From assembly GCA_039707465.1 (NCBI GenBank), contig CM077644.1, positions 184,462,962-184,526,961 on the forward strand: 64,000 nucleotides of DNA, given 5' to 3'. Below are positions 32,573-42,149 of the stretch, piece after piece (the first letter of the stretch is position 1; every line of letters starts with the position of its first letter). The DNA is from Rhabdophis nuchalis (taxonomy: Eukaryota; Chordata; Lepidosauria; Squamata; Natricidae). The position numbers were made by a program, and so were the translations under genes. Below the pieces are notes generated by a model. It was given only the letters and a program-made list of their open reading frames with translations, had not been told where the DNA came from and searched no databases.

Positions 32573-34796
32573 AATTCAGAAGCACCTAATGGATTTGAAA
32601 GAAAGCTATAAGTTTTCTGCATCCTGGAAATAGAATGCAACCTTCTCTGAGATGAGTTCTCTTGGTGTTTCTTTATCTGAAGGCCATGCTCTGATAGCAT
32701 GGGGAAATTATGCTGGCGCTGACAGAAAGGACACTTAGCAGTGATAAGCTGTGGCTCTTAAGTTATTCCCTTTAAAAAGAAGGCAAGGAAGGTCAATTTT
32801 CATAAATATTTTCATCTGGTACTGTATGCTATGTATGTACCTTTTGTAACAAGAAATGGACTCTGATATTTTTTTTTTAATCAAAGATGCAGGAAAGTCT
32901 GTATTCCTGTGTCTCAGATGTTCTACTATCTGAGAAACAAGTTTAAGGTTTCTGCAGCCCTATCTTATAAAACCTTCTTTTTCAAACAATACTTATGGTT
33001 CAGTTGAGATCTGCATATATGGGACTGATTAGGGTAGATTGCAGGGGCAACACCAAAATATAACTTTATCATATTTTAGCTATATCTTAAATTATTGTAT
33101 TCTATTCCAATTTCATTTTACACTGTATTTTATTGAAATTCCATTTTAAATCGTATTTTATCAAAGTCCATTTTACATTGCTTTTATCAAATTTTAGTAA
33201 TAATTTATTTCTGGAACTTTGCACTTTGATATGGCCCAAGGGCTAATCAATAAAGACTCAAATAATCAAACAAAATTTAAACTCAATGACTTTTCAGACA
33301 AAATATGTTTTCCAACAAATTATTGGTTTCTGAAATTAAAGTTTATCTTGTGCAATAAGCTTGCAACTGGCTCTCCTCCCACCACAGGCATTTGACTAGG
33401 ATGGGGATCGAGCCAGGGGGTGGGGTGGGGGTAGAGGAGGATCTTTGGTCTGGTGCCTGGGGTGAGGGTACTTTTTAAACCCATAGTTTGTTGGATTGTT
33501 GTGAGTTGCGTAGAGTCATTGTGCAAGATAGATGGTCATTCAAGTCTTGTAAATGAATAAATAATTTAAAAAACTAATGCTATGCTGTCTCCAAATGACC
33601 AAGTGACTTTTCTATGCTCCTAGGAACTCTCCCCCCCCTTAATCTTTGAACAGTTCTGAGATTTAGTTTCTCCTGAGTTTGACAAGTTATTCTTGCCTCA
33701 GCTCCAAAGGTCTATTTAGCAATTATATATTGCCTTCCTACCAAGGGAACTAGCTGCATGCACTTCTAAAAAAATACAAACAAATGCTATGAAAAGAAAA
33801 TAATGTTTTTCTCAGATTGACTGAAAAATCCCTTAGCTCTTAGTTCTGGAGTTTTTCATAATTCACATTTCCTCAGAATACATGTGTGATACTTCTGACA
33901 TCTTTTTTTTCCAGCGCTACCTCAAATGGCACAGCAATTCAAGTAAACACTAGCCACTTTTGGCAGCTGTAATTGCCATCATCTTCTGAATTTTACATGT
34001 GTAGTTTTATTTACAAGCATGCTGGGTGAGTAGATGGTCAAAACATTTTAACTATGTATCTTGAATATAGTTTTTTGAATCAAGCTCAATTTTTAGAATC
34101 TTCATGGGTGGAATATGATACATAATATTTTCAATTACGAATTGTCATGGCAACTTTGTGGAAATAGTTTACTTTCTTTTCAGATTTTTTTTCTACTTCC
34201 TAATCTAGTCCACAACGTCAAACTACTAGCCTGAGTTTTCCAAATGTTATAACTACATTTAATACTGTTAATTTTTTTTAATTACCTCACTCCACATGCT
34301 ATACATTTTAATTCAGTGAAAAAACAAAGCACTTTTTCCACATTGTTATCCTTCATTTTACATCTTGACATCCTATTCTGGTTTTCGGAGAAAATTTAGA
34401 AGAAAGGAATTAAATAGAAATTGCAGATAATTCAAAATCACTAGTTCTGTAGCACTTTTTCTCCTACTTCTAAAAAAGATGTTAGCAATAAAAAATGTAC
34501 GACAAATTTTCTGAGTGTACCATATGGATGTTCCATAAACCTGAGAAAAGAAGTATGAGTTTTCCAAAATAGTTGTTATCCTATGACACTTGTTTTTGAA
34601 CTAATTTTCACAGTAGTCTTCTTCTAGAATATGGACTGACATGAACTTTAGTTTTAAAAAAGTAAGATTTGGGGAATCTTCACAAGTATTTACAACTAAC
34701 AGCACTCTCCAATGCATCCAATGCCATGCTGGCCACACAACTGGGGAAATGCCTTCATACAGCACTTGGGTCAATGAACTTTAACACAGTAGAATA
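32573..34796. other. AT-rich interval; possible LINE 3' tail near 33040-33265
   Basis: No gene seen. GATATGGCCCAAGGGCTAAT followed by CAATAAAGAC (about 33227-33256) looks like a polyadenylated element's 3' end, but the family was not identified. Confidence 0.4.
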
Positions 34797-34855
34797 GTAG
34801 AGTTGGAAGGGACCTTAGAGGCCTTTAAATCCAACCACCTGCTTAGGCAGGAAAG
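34797..34855 (-). mobile_element. CR1 LINE, 3'-terminal part
   Basis: Plus strand AGAGTTGGAAGGGACCTTAG ... CCAACCACCTGCTTAGGCAGGAAAG is the reverse complement of the CR1 3' end. The element continues at 37046 beyond an inserted 2.2-kb hAT. Confidence 0.85.
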
Positions 34856-34916
34856 CAGGGGTGGGTTTCAAAATTTTTGGAACAGGTTCTGTGGGTGTGG
34901 CCTGCTTTGTGGGAGT

Positions 34917-35066
34917 GGCTTGCCGGCCATGTGACCGGGTGGAAGTGGCTTGCCGGCCATGTGACCAGGTGGGAGTGGCTTGCCGGCCATGTGACCGGGT
35001 GGGAGTGGCTTGCCAGCCATGTGACCGGGTGGGAGTGGCTTGCCGGCCATGTGACCGGGTGGGAAT
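34917..35066. repeat. Five tandem copies of a 30-bp unit
   Basis: Unit core GGCTTGCCGGCCATGTGACC plus GGGTGGGAGT, with only a few substitutions between copies. Because 30 is divisible by three, several frames stay open across it; they are artefacts. Confidence 0.95.
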
Positions 35067-35141
35067 GTTAGCAGCTGCTGGAATTATGTTTGTACAACAG
35101 TGGAAAAACAGATATGAAAATGAATAAATACTACAATGTGC

Positions 35142-35186
35142 ACATACATACATACATACACAGACAGACAGACAGACAGACAGACA
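35142..35186. repeat. (CATA)n(CAGA)n microsatellite
   Basis: About five CATA units followed by six to seven CAGA units. Confidence 0.95.
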
Positions 35187-35293
35187 TAGAAATAGATATA
35201 TTCATGCATCACTATAAATTTGAATGGTACATTAACCACAGCTGCATTAGTATATGGAATGCAAAATGAGTTACCTGTTGCCATCATAGGCAT

Positions 35294-35500
35294 GAAAGCC
35301 AAGTGGGTGACTTTGGGCCAATCACCAGGAGTCTGAGTTGTAGTCCCACCTTAGCCATAGGAACCTTTGGGATGACTTTGGGCCAATCAACAGGAAGCTA
35401 TGAGTTCTAGTCCCTCGTTAGGCATGAAGGCTGTCTGGATGACTTTGGGCCAAACACCGGGGGACAGTGAGTTCTAGTCCTGCCTCACAGGGTTGTCGTT
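35294..35500 (+). repeat. Three tandem SINE-like monomers
   Basis: ATGACTTTGGGCCAATCA-type sequence recurs at about 35308, 35373 and 35440, each followed by GAGTTCTAGTCC-like text. The last copy runs on into CCTCACAGGGTTGTCGTTGT. It resembles a reptile SINE whose head was tandemly amplified. Family not confirmed. Confidence 0.6.
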
Positions 35501-36194
35501 GTGAGGAAAATAGGAAGAGAAAGGTGGGCTGGATATGTTGGCCAGGTTGTCTTTGAAGTGAAGGTATTACACAAAGCCAGGAAAAGGATAATGCCAGGAA
35601 TTAAGTTAAGCTTGTTTTGCAGTCAGTCCCCGGGTTGACCCTTTGCAGAAAAAATACAAGCTAAGGTTGCACCTTGTCTGCGGTCACCTGCTCCCCACCC
35701 AAACAATTCCATCTGTCTTGGGTTCAAGTTGCGACACACTTTCCGCCATCCGCTACTGAAACCACAATCGTCACCATTTCTAGATGGCAGAAATCCCACA
35801 GGTGTAGTTTCCTCTTTTGCAAGTTACTGCTGCCAGGGTCACGACTGACCCCGTTATCCACCCTCCCCTCCTTTTGCAAGACCCACCATCCTGAACCCTT
35901 TGGTTCTCTCCAGTCCCCTTTTCAATTCCAGTCCATCCTGGCTTGTGGTCCCTTTTGTCATGGATTATCGAAAACTGTCAATCAAACCTGAATTGTTGGA
36001 TTTTTCCCTTTACAGACTACCAGAGTTGGATGGGACCTTGTAGGTCATCTAGTCCAACCCTTTCTCTCCTTCCTTCTTCCCACATCTTTCCTCCCTCCAT
36101 CCCTTCTTCCTTTCTCTCCCTTCTTCCCACCTCTCTCCTTCCTTTCCTTTCCTTCCTTCCTGTTTTCCTTTTCTGCCTTTTCTCCCTTAATTAA

Positions 36195-36930
36195 TTAGAT
36201 CCCAGGGGCAGCGGGGGGCGGGGTGGGATCCACCGCCAGCCTGCCGGCCTGCCTGAGTTCGCCTCCTTTCCCTTCACCCGGCCCCCGTGTCTCCGACGCC
36301 CCGCCCGGCCCACGTGAGAACGCGGCCCGCCCGAGTTCCGAGGGCGGCGGCACTTCCCCCACCCCCAGTGGGTGGGGAGGGGAGAGAGAGAGAGGAAGGG
36401 AGACCCACCTCCGGGGCTGGCCGGCCGACCCCTCTTGGCTTCCCCGGCGGCTGGGCGTCCGCGGCGGCGAGTGATGGATGAGGAGCCTCCGGCCGAGCAG
36501 CCCCAGCCCCCCCCGCCAAAGCCGGGCGGAGCGAGAGTCTTAGAAGGTGGCCCTGCCCGGCGGCTAGCCAAGTCCCGGTCCCCTTCGCAGTCCCCTCCCT
36601 TCGGTCAAACTTTTCCGCCCAGCCGCTGCCGCCGAAGCCGCTGCCGCTGCAGCCGGGAGGGTGCCATCTTTCACCCCCCTCGCCCCCCGCCAGTCGCGCC
36701 AACAGGGAAAGTTTTGCCGAGACTGGCGGGGGCGGGGGGGGTTCGCGCAGCCTAGCGCGCTCTTACGCCACCCCTAGCCGGCAGGCTTCAAAGGCCGAGC
36801 CCTTCAGCCATCGCTAGGCTGCGCGAACCCCCCCCCCCCGCGCCAACAGGGAAAGCAGGCCCGGCAGCTTCAAAACTAAAGGGCCTGGGCCTTGAAACTT
36901 TCTCTGCTAGGGATACACGAGCGAGCCACG
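36195..36930. other. CpG-island-like block inside the hAT element
   Basis: Very GC- and CpG-rich against an AT-rich background. Overlapping Pro/Arg/Gly-rich frames are open on both strands, up to 142 codons, and they contradict one another. One begins MDEEPPAEQPQPPPPK at about 36474, reminiscent of a vertebrate first exon, but no gene was recognised and no clear splice donor follows. It may be captured host promoter/5'-exon DNA or native transposon sequence. Confidence 0.55.
36733..36833. repeat. Inverted repeat in the hAT GC-rich block
   Basis: GTTCGCGCAGCCTAGCG near 36740 pairs with CGCTAGGCTGCGCGAAC near 36812, extended by G runs and C runs. GCGCCAACAGGGAAAG occurs directly repeated at about 36697 and 36840. 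Confidence 0.85.
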
Positions 36931-36934
36931 TGCT

Positions 36935-37028
36935 CCGGAAGTTAAGTAACTTCCGGGTCCATCGTCCAACGGGATCGGCCAGGATCTCTAAATTTTACGA
37001 AAGGGCTCGCGCGATCCTGGCCGATCCC
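36935..37028. repeat. Two subterminal hairpins of the hAT element
   Basis: A palindrome made of CCGGAAGTTA and TAACTTCCGG separated by AG lies at about 36935-36956. A 16-bp inverted pair GGGATCGGCCAGGATC / GATCCTGGCCGATCCC lies at about 36970 and 37013. Subterminal inverted motifs are typical transposase-binding layouts in hATs (family knowledge); a role here is inferred. Confidence 0.75.
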
Positions 37029-37053
37029 CCAGGAACCCACCCCTGCAGGAAAG

Positions 37054-37560
37054 TCTGTACCATTTCAGACAAATTGTTGTTCAATCTCTTCTTAACACTT
37101 CCAGTGTTGGAGCATTCACAATTTCTGGAGGCAAGTTGGTTGTTTTTCTCCTTGATTAGTTTCCATCTATTGCTTCTTGTCTTACCCGCAGGTGCTTTGG
37201 AGAACAGTTTGACTCCCTCTTATTTGTGGCAACTCCTTAAATATCAGAACACTGCTATTATGTCACTCCTAGTCCTTCTTTTCATTAAACTAGACGTACC
37301 CAATTCCAGCAACTGTTCTTTATGTGTTTTAGACTCCAGTCTCCTAATCATCTTTGATGCTCTTCTCTGCACTCTTTCTAGAGTGTCAACGTGTTTTTAT
37401 ACATCGCAGCGACCAAAACTGGATGCAGTATTCCAAGTGTGGCCTTACCAAGGCATTAAAAAGTGGTATTAACACTTCACGTGACCTTGATTTTATCCCT
37501 CTGTTTATGCAGCCTAGGACTGTGTTGCCTTTTTTGGCAGCTGCAGCATACTGCTGACTT
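37054..37560 (-). pseudogene. CR1 LINE ORF2 C-terminus, interrupted copy
   Basis: Minus-strand translation from about 37545 includes KSRSREVLIPLFNALVRPHL and EYCIQFWS, the conserved C-terminal segment of CR1 ORF2, then frameshifted remains of the rest (EKRRL/RGD/FKYLK region) to the hAT junction. It joins 34797-34855 as the 3' end. 5'-truncated and dead. Confidence 0.88.
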
Positions 37561-40111
37561 GAAACAGAGATGAGTGTGCGCGCACACACACACAATTGGC
37601 AATGACATGTTATCAAAAATTGGATTGCTGAAGAAACTCCTATTTCAATTTACATGAATTAAAAGTTTAAACTAAGAAAGTTAAAATGTCACTATCATTT
37701 AGAATTGAAGCTATTTTTAATATTGTTAGAGCCTTTTCCTTTTCTCACTTCATAGCAGGACTGTGTTTCTGCCATTTCAGATACCTGTCAAACAGGCTTG
37801 GAAGTACAGTGCGATTGTGCTTTTATTTCTGGATTACTGACACAATTCAACAGATAAGATACTCATGTAACCAATACCAAGATTTATAAAATATAAAATT
37901 TATGAGGATCTCCAGCAAATCTAAATTAAATCTAACCAGAATAATCACTAAGGCCTTAGAATTGTTATTTTTTCTAGAATATTCATTGAAGTCGTCTTGA
38001 TTTGGCTGGAGGAATATTCATTGGCTTCTTATTCTATCATATTGTCCTTATACATGTGCCTTGATATTATATGGCATGGAAATATATTTTAATATCAAGA
38101 TTTGCACTCATACATACAAATTACAAAAACTCCACTAATGAAAGCAGATTAAATGTACTGACTGTGGATTCAATTTTAATTGGAATGGCCTTTTGTGAGA
38201 TGACTTTGTTGTCTATTATATTGCTTTAAATGGCCCACATAGGAATTCAGATAATTATTACAATGGACTTTTCAGCACTGTACATCAGTGCTTGTAACTG
38301 GAGCTTCTGCTCTGCTGATTAAGGAAGAAAATAATTGAGCCAAAAATGTCAATAAGAATTGTAGGTGCACATGTTTCTTTAGATTAGGTCTTGAGCAGTA
38401 ATGTAAGACTTGTTCAGTGACCCAGTATTAGCTGACCTCACCAGATTGAGGAAAACTCCTTGGATTAACAATTTCCTCACGAAATTCCATGTGAAAATGT
38501 TATAAATGAACAAATGACTCAAAGGTCTGAGGCAAATTTGACATCATGAATCAAACTGAACCAATTTGAATCACTAGTTGGACTTAGTAAAACAAGACAG
38601 ATTGACTCAAGTCATGTGGTTAAATTGTCCAATCAGTCTGCATCAGCAAAAAGAAAGTGAGCTTGCCATATGCAAATATACAGTATATAAGATTATTGAA
38701 CTGTTTAAAAATCCTGTAGAAATTTGTATCAGTTTCTAAACTGAATTAAAAATATTCATTTCAGGTAGACAATTTTAATCAATTTGGCAATTTAATGGAT
38801 TTATTTCATCAAAACTTCAAATAAATTATTTACACAGTTGTAATAAATATTACAGGATCTCTTTAAAGAAAGATTTTTTTTAATTTAATTTCAACCAAGT
38901 AATTATTCACAAGATAGTTGCTTTATTGTCATAACAGATTAGCTTCAAGAATATGGTTTAAAATCCCAAATATGTTTTTCTTAATTTATCCCCATAACAT
39001 TATCACATATGGTATTCATAATTAGAAGAGTTGTTATATTATTAATCACTATAGTGTAGGCATTTCTGGTATGTTAATATGCATAAATGTAAATATTAGT
39101 GTCTCAATATTTGTTTGTTTGATCTTTAGGCTGCCTTTTCTTCAAAAGGAAACCAGATAACTTGCTCTTAAAACATAGAAAATACAAAAATATAAACATA
39201 GAAACATAAATCAAAGCATCAATCCTAAAATAATTGAAATTGACCAAATAAAAAAATCATAATCAAATGAAATGACTATAATATTATACTTTTCAAAATG
39301 ACATGATTCTTTTTATATGAAGCTCATTATATATCAGTGTCCATTATATGTGAAATATCAGCTTCAGTTATGTTCTACACCACAAAGAGAGAAATGTAAA
39401 GTTTTGGTTAAAAGCTTTAGTTCAAAGGAGATTCCTAAACCTTCCTTCAAAATAAATTTTTGAACAAAATCTAACTCAGTTCATAGAACTATATTGTGTA
39501 CCTTCAAATAAATGTGAAAATTTGATGCCTTTTTCATGTGCATACTAATTTCTATCAGGTTAAACTGAATCTTAGAAAGAAATAGAATTGATTAAATAAG
39601 GATTATAATGGAAAAGACTCAGAACTGTAGTACATTTTTTTTCATGAAATTAGACATTCAAATTGGATTGTGGTAGCATGTACTTTCCTATCCTTCCTGT
39701 TTCAGTGATATAGGTGGCATAGGAATTTAATAAACAAAATCCAAGTGAAATTTGAAGCAGCTGTAAAAAAAAAAGTCAAAAGAATTATTTGATGAGAACA
39801 AAAAGAGAACACAGTGATAGAAGATATGGCATCCCAGGCTGTGCATCCACAAAGAGAGATGTAGTTATAAACTTGGAAAATTGAGAAGCGAATAAAAAAG
39901 TGCAAACACACATACACACACACTAGATTAACCCAGTCCACCAAAGGCCCTCAGGCTTGCCCTAAAAGAGAGTTAAAGTCAAGCAAAATCCAAAGGTTCA
40001 TATACAGTATTATAGCAGGCTCATCAGCCATTCTAGGTGAAGAATCAGATTTGCAATATTTCAAGTCAGTAGCCAAGGCATTTGGTGTCTGGGTAAATTA
40101 ATGGAGAGGCT
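37561..40111. other. Long AT-rich interval with no gene seen
   Basis: Unique-looking AT-rich sequence. No recognised repeat or exon. (CA)-rich scrap near 37578-37593. Confidence 0.55.
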
Positions 40112-40130
40112 TCAGCTCACTGATCTTCTT
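40112..40130 (+). repeat. Target-site duplication, left copy
   Basis: TCAGCTCACTGATCTTCTT, identical to 42131-42149. It adjoins the poly(T) that represents the minus-strand A tail, so the last one or two T's are ambiguous (17-19 bp). Confidence 0.95.
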
Positions 40131-40410
40131 TTTTTTTTTTATTGAAAAAGTTTTATTGGTTTTACATTTTTTAACAGGATAGGGTAATGGTTAGAAAGAA
40201 ATTTTGAGAGCATTCACGTCAGAGTCGTCGGACCTTCCGAGACCTCAAAATACACATTAAAAAAAAGTTAACATAGAAAACATTTTCCATACCACTACAA
40301 GATGAAAGCAAGTACATTTACCTAAATTCTCCCTTCCATGCTGTCAGACATTTACAAAAAGTCCGGATAGAAATATTATACAAAATTGTTCAAGAAAAAT
40401 CAAGGCAAAG

Positions 40411-41259
40411 TTATTTTTTGGATCTAAGTCTTTTGGCTATTGTATCTTCTTTCTCTCCCCCCTGGCCCCCCGCGGGCGGGGCCGTGACCCCCTCCGTCCC
40501 CCCTGGATCTTCCCCCAGGGCAGAGGAATGTTTTTTAAGAAAGGCTTCCGCCTCAGCAACTGTTTTAATCCTCACTCTTCCTCCTTCCCAGAACACCAGC
40601 ATCCCTTCGGGTGTCACCCACTTGAACCAAATCCCGTGATCAAACAATGTTTTAGACAAGAAGGAAAATTTCCGTCTTGCATCTCGAATCTTTCTAGGAA
40701 TCTGCTTCAAGATAGTGACCGTTTTTAGTTGGTAAATTAATGGACTTTCTCTCTGCAATTTCAGGATTTCCTCTCTGGTTGACCTTCTAACAAATTTCAC
40801 ATGTATCTCTCTAGGCACTTCATTCATCCTGGCATATGCAGAATTAATTCTATAGGCTAGGTCAATGTCCCCCCTGATCTCATCCTTAGGTTTTTGTAAA
40901 TAGTCTGCTAAAATTGTACTCATAAGATCAGGTAGGCATTCACCAGATTCCTCAAGAACATTCTGAAATCTCAAAAAATATGTCATTCTTTCCATATCTA
41001 TCCTAGACACATGCCCATTTATTTCCCCCACCTCATTAGAAACATTTTTAATCTCTCCCTTAGCCCCCTCCAGCCCTCCTTCCAATTCTTCATTCTTCTG
41101 TGTATTCTCCAACACTTGCTTCCGGGTATCCAATAGTTCCTTTTTAAAAGTACTATTTTCAGCCCTCTGGGCCTTTATTTCTAATATCAAAGTTTGCATA
41201 GAAGTTTCAAGAGAAGCCATCCTTTGTTCCAAATTTACAAGTGCTGCTTCTTGTGCCAT
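40411..41259 (-). CDS. L1-type ORF1 protein, intact (282 aa)
   Basis: An RNA-binding, trimeric chaperone-type protein of L1 elements by family. Residues 1-90 are heptad-rich (LEQRMASLETSMQTLILEIK...), fitting the coiled coil. FLRFQNV at 95-101 opens the RRM-like domain. PREIHVKFVRR at 149-159 and KFSFLSKTLFDHGIWFKW at about 197-214 match the layout of the C-terminal domain, ending near FLKK (240-243). A Gly/Pro/charged tail of about 40 residues follows. The ATG sits in AACCATGG, a good initiation context. There is no internal stop and the stop codon TAA precedes the 3' UTR. No ORF2 follows. Intactness suggests a young copy. Confidence 0.88.
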   Translation of the reverse strand: MAQEAALVNLEQRMASLETSMQTLILEIKAQRAENSTFKKELLDTRKQVLENTQKNEELEGGLEGAKGEIKNVSNEVGEINGHVSRIDMERMTYFLRFQNVLEESGECLPDLMSTILADYLQKPKDEIRGDIDLAYRINSAYARMNEVPREIHVKFVRRSTREEILKLQRESPLIYQLKTVTILKQIPRKIRDARRKFSFLSKTLFDHGIWFKWVTPEGMLVFWEGGRVRIKTVAEAEAFLKKHSSALGEDPGGTEGVTAPPAGGQGGEKEDTIAKRLRSKK

Positions 41260-42130
41260 GGTTAAAAGTTAAAATCACTGCCACCAAGATGGCGTTTTCC
41301 GGGTGGGGCTGGTGGGGCAAACCAGGAGCTCAGTTCAGTTCAGGGCTGTGAAGTTGCAAACCATTCAGAAACCAAAAGAGACACAATTTCCCAAATCAGC
41401 AAATAATAATAACGAAGGTATTCCAGAGAAGAAGTCACAAATCCATCAAAAGAAAAAAAATTTCAAAAATCCAGAGAGAGTCCTGCTTTCAAAGAGACGC
41501 TGGAAATTTTCCTTAGTTGAAATAGTCAGGCAAGGGACAAAGTGAAGCCACTTCCACCGCCCATCTCGCAGCCAGAGGGAGAGAGTAGCAAAAAAAAGAA
41601 ATTTTTTAAGCTCAGCCAGACCTAGAAACAATGTTGCAGAAAGTCACAATCCACTTTCCCTTGTTAAAGACAGTCCGGAGTGAAAGTTTCCGCTTTCTCT
41701 TTGCAGAGAAGCCATTTTAACGTGCCGCTTAAATCCGAGGGGGGGTTTTTTAAAATTAAACACCCCCCTCCCAGTCCGTTCAGCCTGGCTGGCAGCAAGG
41801 AAAAAAAGGTGTTCTTTTAAACTCACTCTCTCTCGCAGCTGAAGCCTCGGCGATCCGCCCGATCTCTCCGTTCAGCCCTCTCCATTAAAGCGAATGGCAC
41901 CGACAGCCGTTGGGGAAGGAAAAAACCCCCGCTAGCATGTTCCTCTCCTCCTAGGTCGCAGAGAGGAGCGCCCTCCCCACCGCCGTGACGAGGGCCGCTC
42001 CCTCTGAGCCGACCCTGCGGGAAACCTCCGGTAACCGGAGAGTTTCGCCCCCCTGGGGGGGCAGAAAAGGCAACAAAGCGGCGAGCGAGCCCTAGGCTCG
42101 CCCGTCTCCGCTGGAGCCGGATACCGGAAG
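41260..42130 (-). promoter_or_regulatory. CpG-rich 5' UTR / presumed internal promoter of the ORF1-only L1
   Basis: An 870-bp leader, GC- and CpG-rich at its 5' end (about 42130-41830) and AT-richer toward ORF1, as in many L1 internal promoters. The plus strand carries CAAGATGGCG at about 41286-41295, a YY1-like motif, 30-odd bases upstream of the ORF1 start. Human L1 has a YY1 site near its transcription start, but the position here differs. Promoter activity is inferred. Confidence 0.55.
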
Positions 42131-42149
42131 TCAGCTCACTGATCTTCTT
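42131..42149 (+). repeat. Target-site duplication, right copy
   Basis: Identical 19 bp to 40112-40130. It marks the full 5' end of the ORF1-only L1. Confidence 0.95.

Larger units (their letters stand above)
34856..37045. mobile_element. 2.19-kb hAT-type element with GC-rich cargo and perfect 8-bp TSD
   Basis: Inverted ends CAGGGGTGGGTT / AACCCACCCCTG are flanked by CAGGAAAG on both sides (34848-34855, 37046-37053). Removing the element rejoins an uninterrupted CR1 sequence, so the boundaries are secure. The left end is of the same family as 25417 and 49979. Inside, in order: a 30-bp tandem repeat, a CATA/CAGA microsatellite, a triple SINE-like repeat, a CR1-type scrap (about 36026-36060), a CpG-island-like block with hairpins, and the right end. 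No hAT transposase is visible, so it is non-autonomous. Confidence 0.85.
40131..42130 (-). mobile_element. ORF1-only L1-type retrotransposon (HAL1-like)
   Basis: A complete 2.0-kb insertion on the minus strand: CpG-rich 5' UTR (about 42130-41260), intact L1-type ORF1, about 270 bp of 3' UTR, overlapping AATAAA signals and an A tail, with a 19-bp TSD. The pre-insertion site reads ATT|AAGAAG on the minus strand, close to the TT|AAAA preference of L1 endonuclease. No endonuclease or reverse-transcriptase sequence is present. Mammalian HAL1 elements have the same plan (ORF1 kept, ORF2 lost). It must rely on ORF2 supplied in trans. It could instead be one internally deleted L1 copy. Confidence 0.85.

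Noticed and set aside
33320..33526. GC-richer 68-codon ORF near a GGGTGGGGTGGGGG tract
   Set aside because: No domain, and the frame is driven by the G-rich tract.
34917..35066. CRISPR-like spaced repeat
   Set aside because: The units are contiguous with no unique spacers, and the sequence is vertebrate-type genomic DNA.
36372..36755. 127-codon ORF with MDEEPPAEQPQ-type sequence as a host exon
   Set aside because: Frames are open on both strands through the same GC-rich DNA, no splice donor is convincing, and the region lies inside a TSD-bounded transposon. Kept only as a capture hypothesis.
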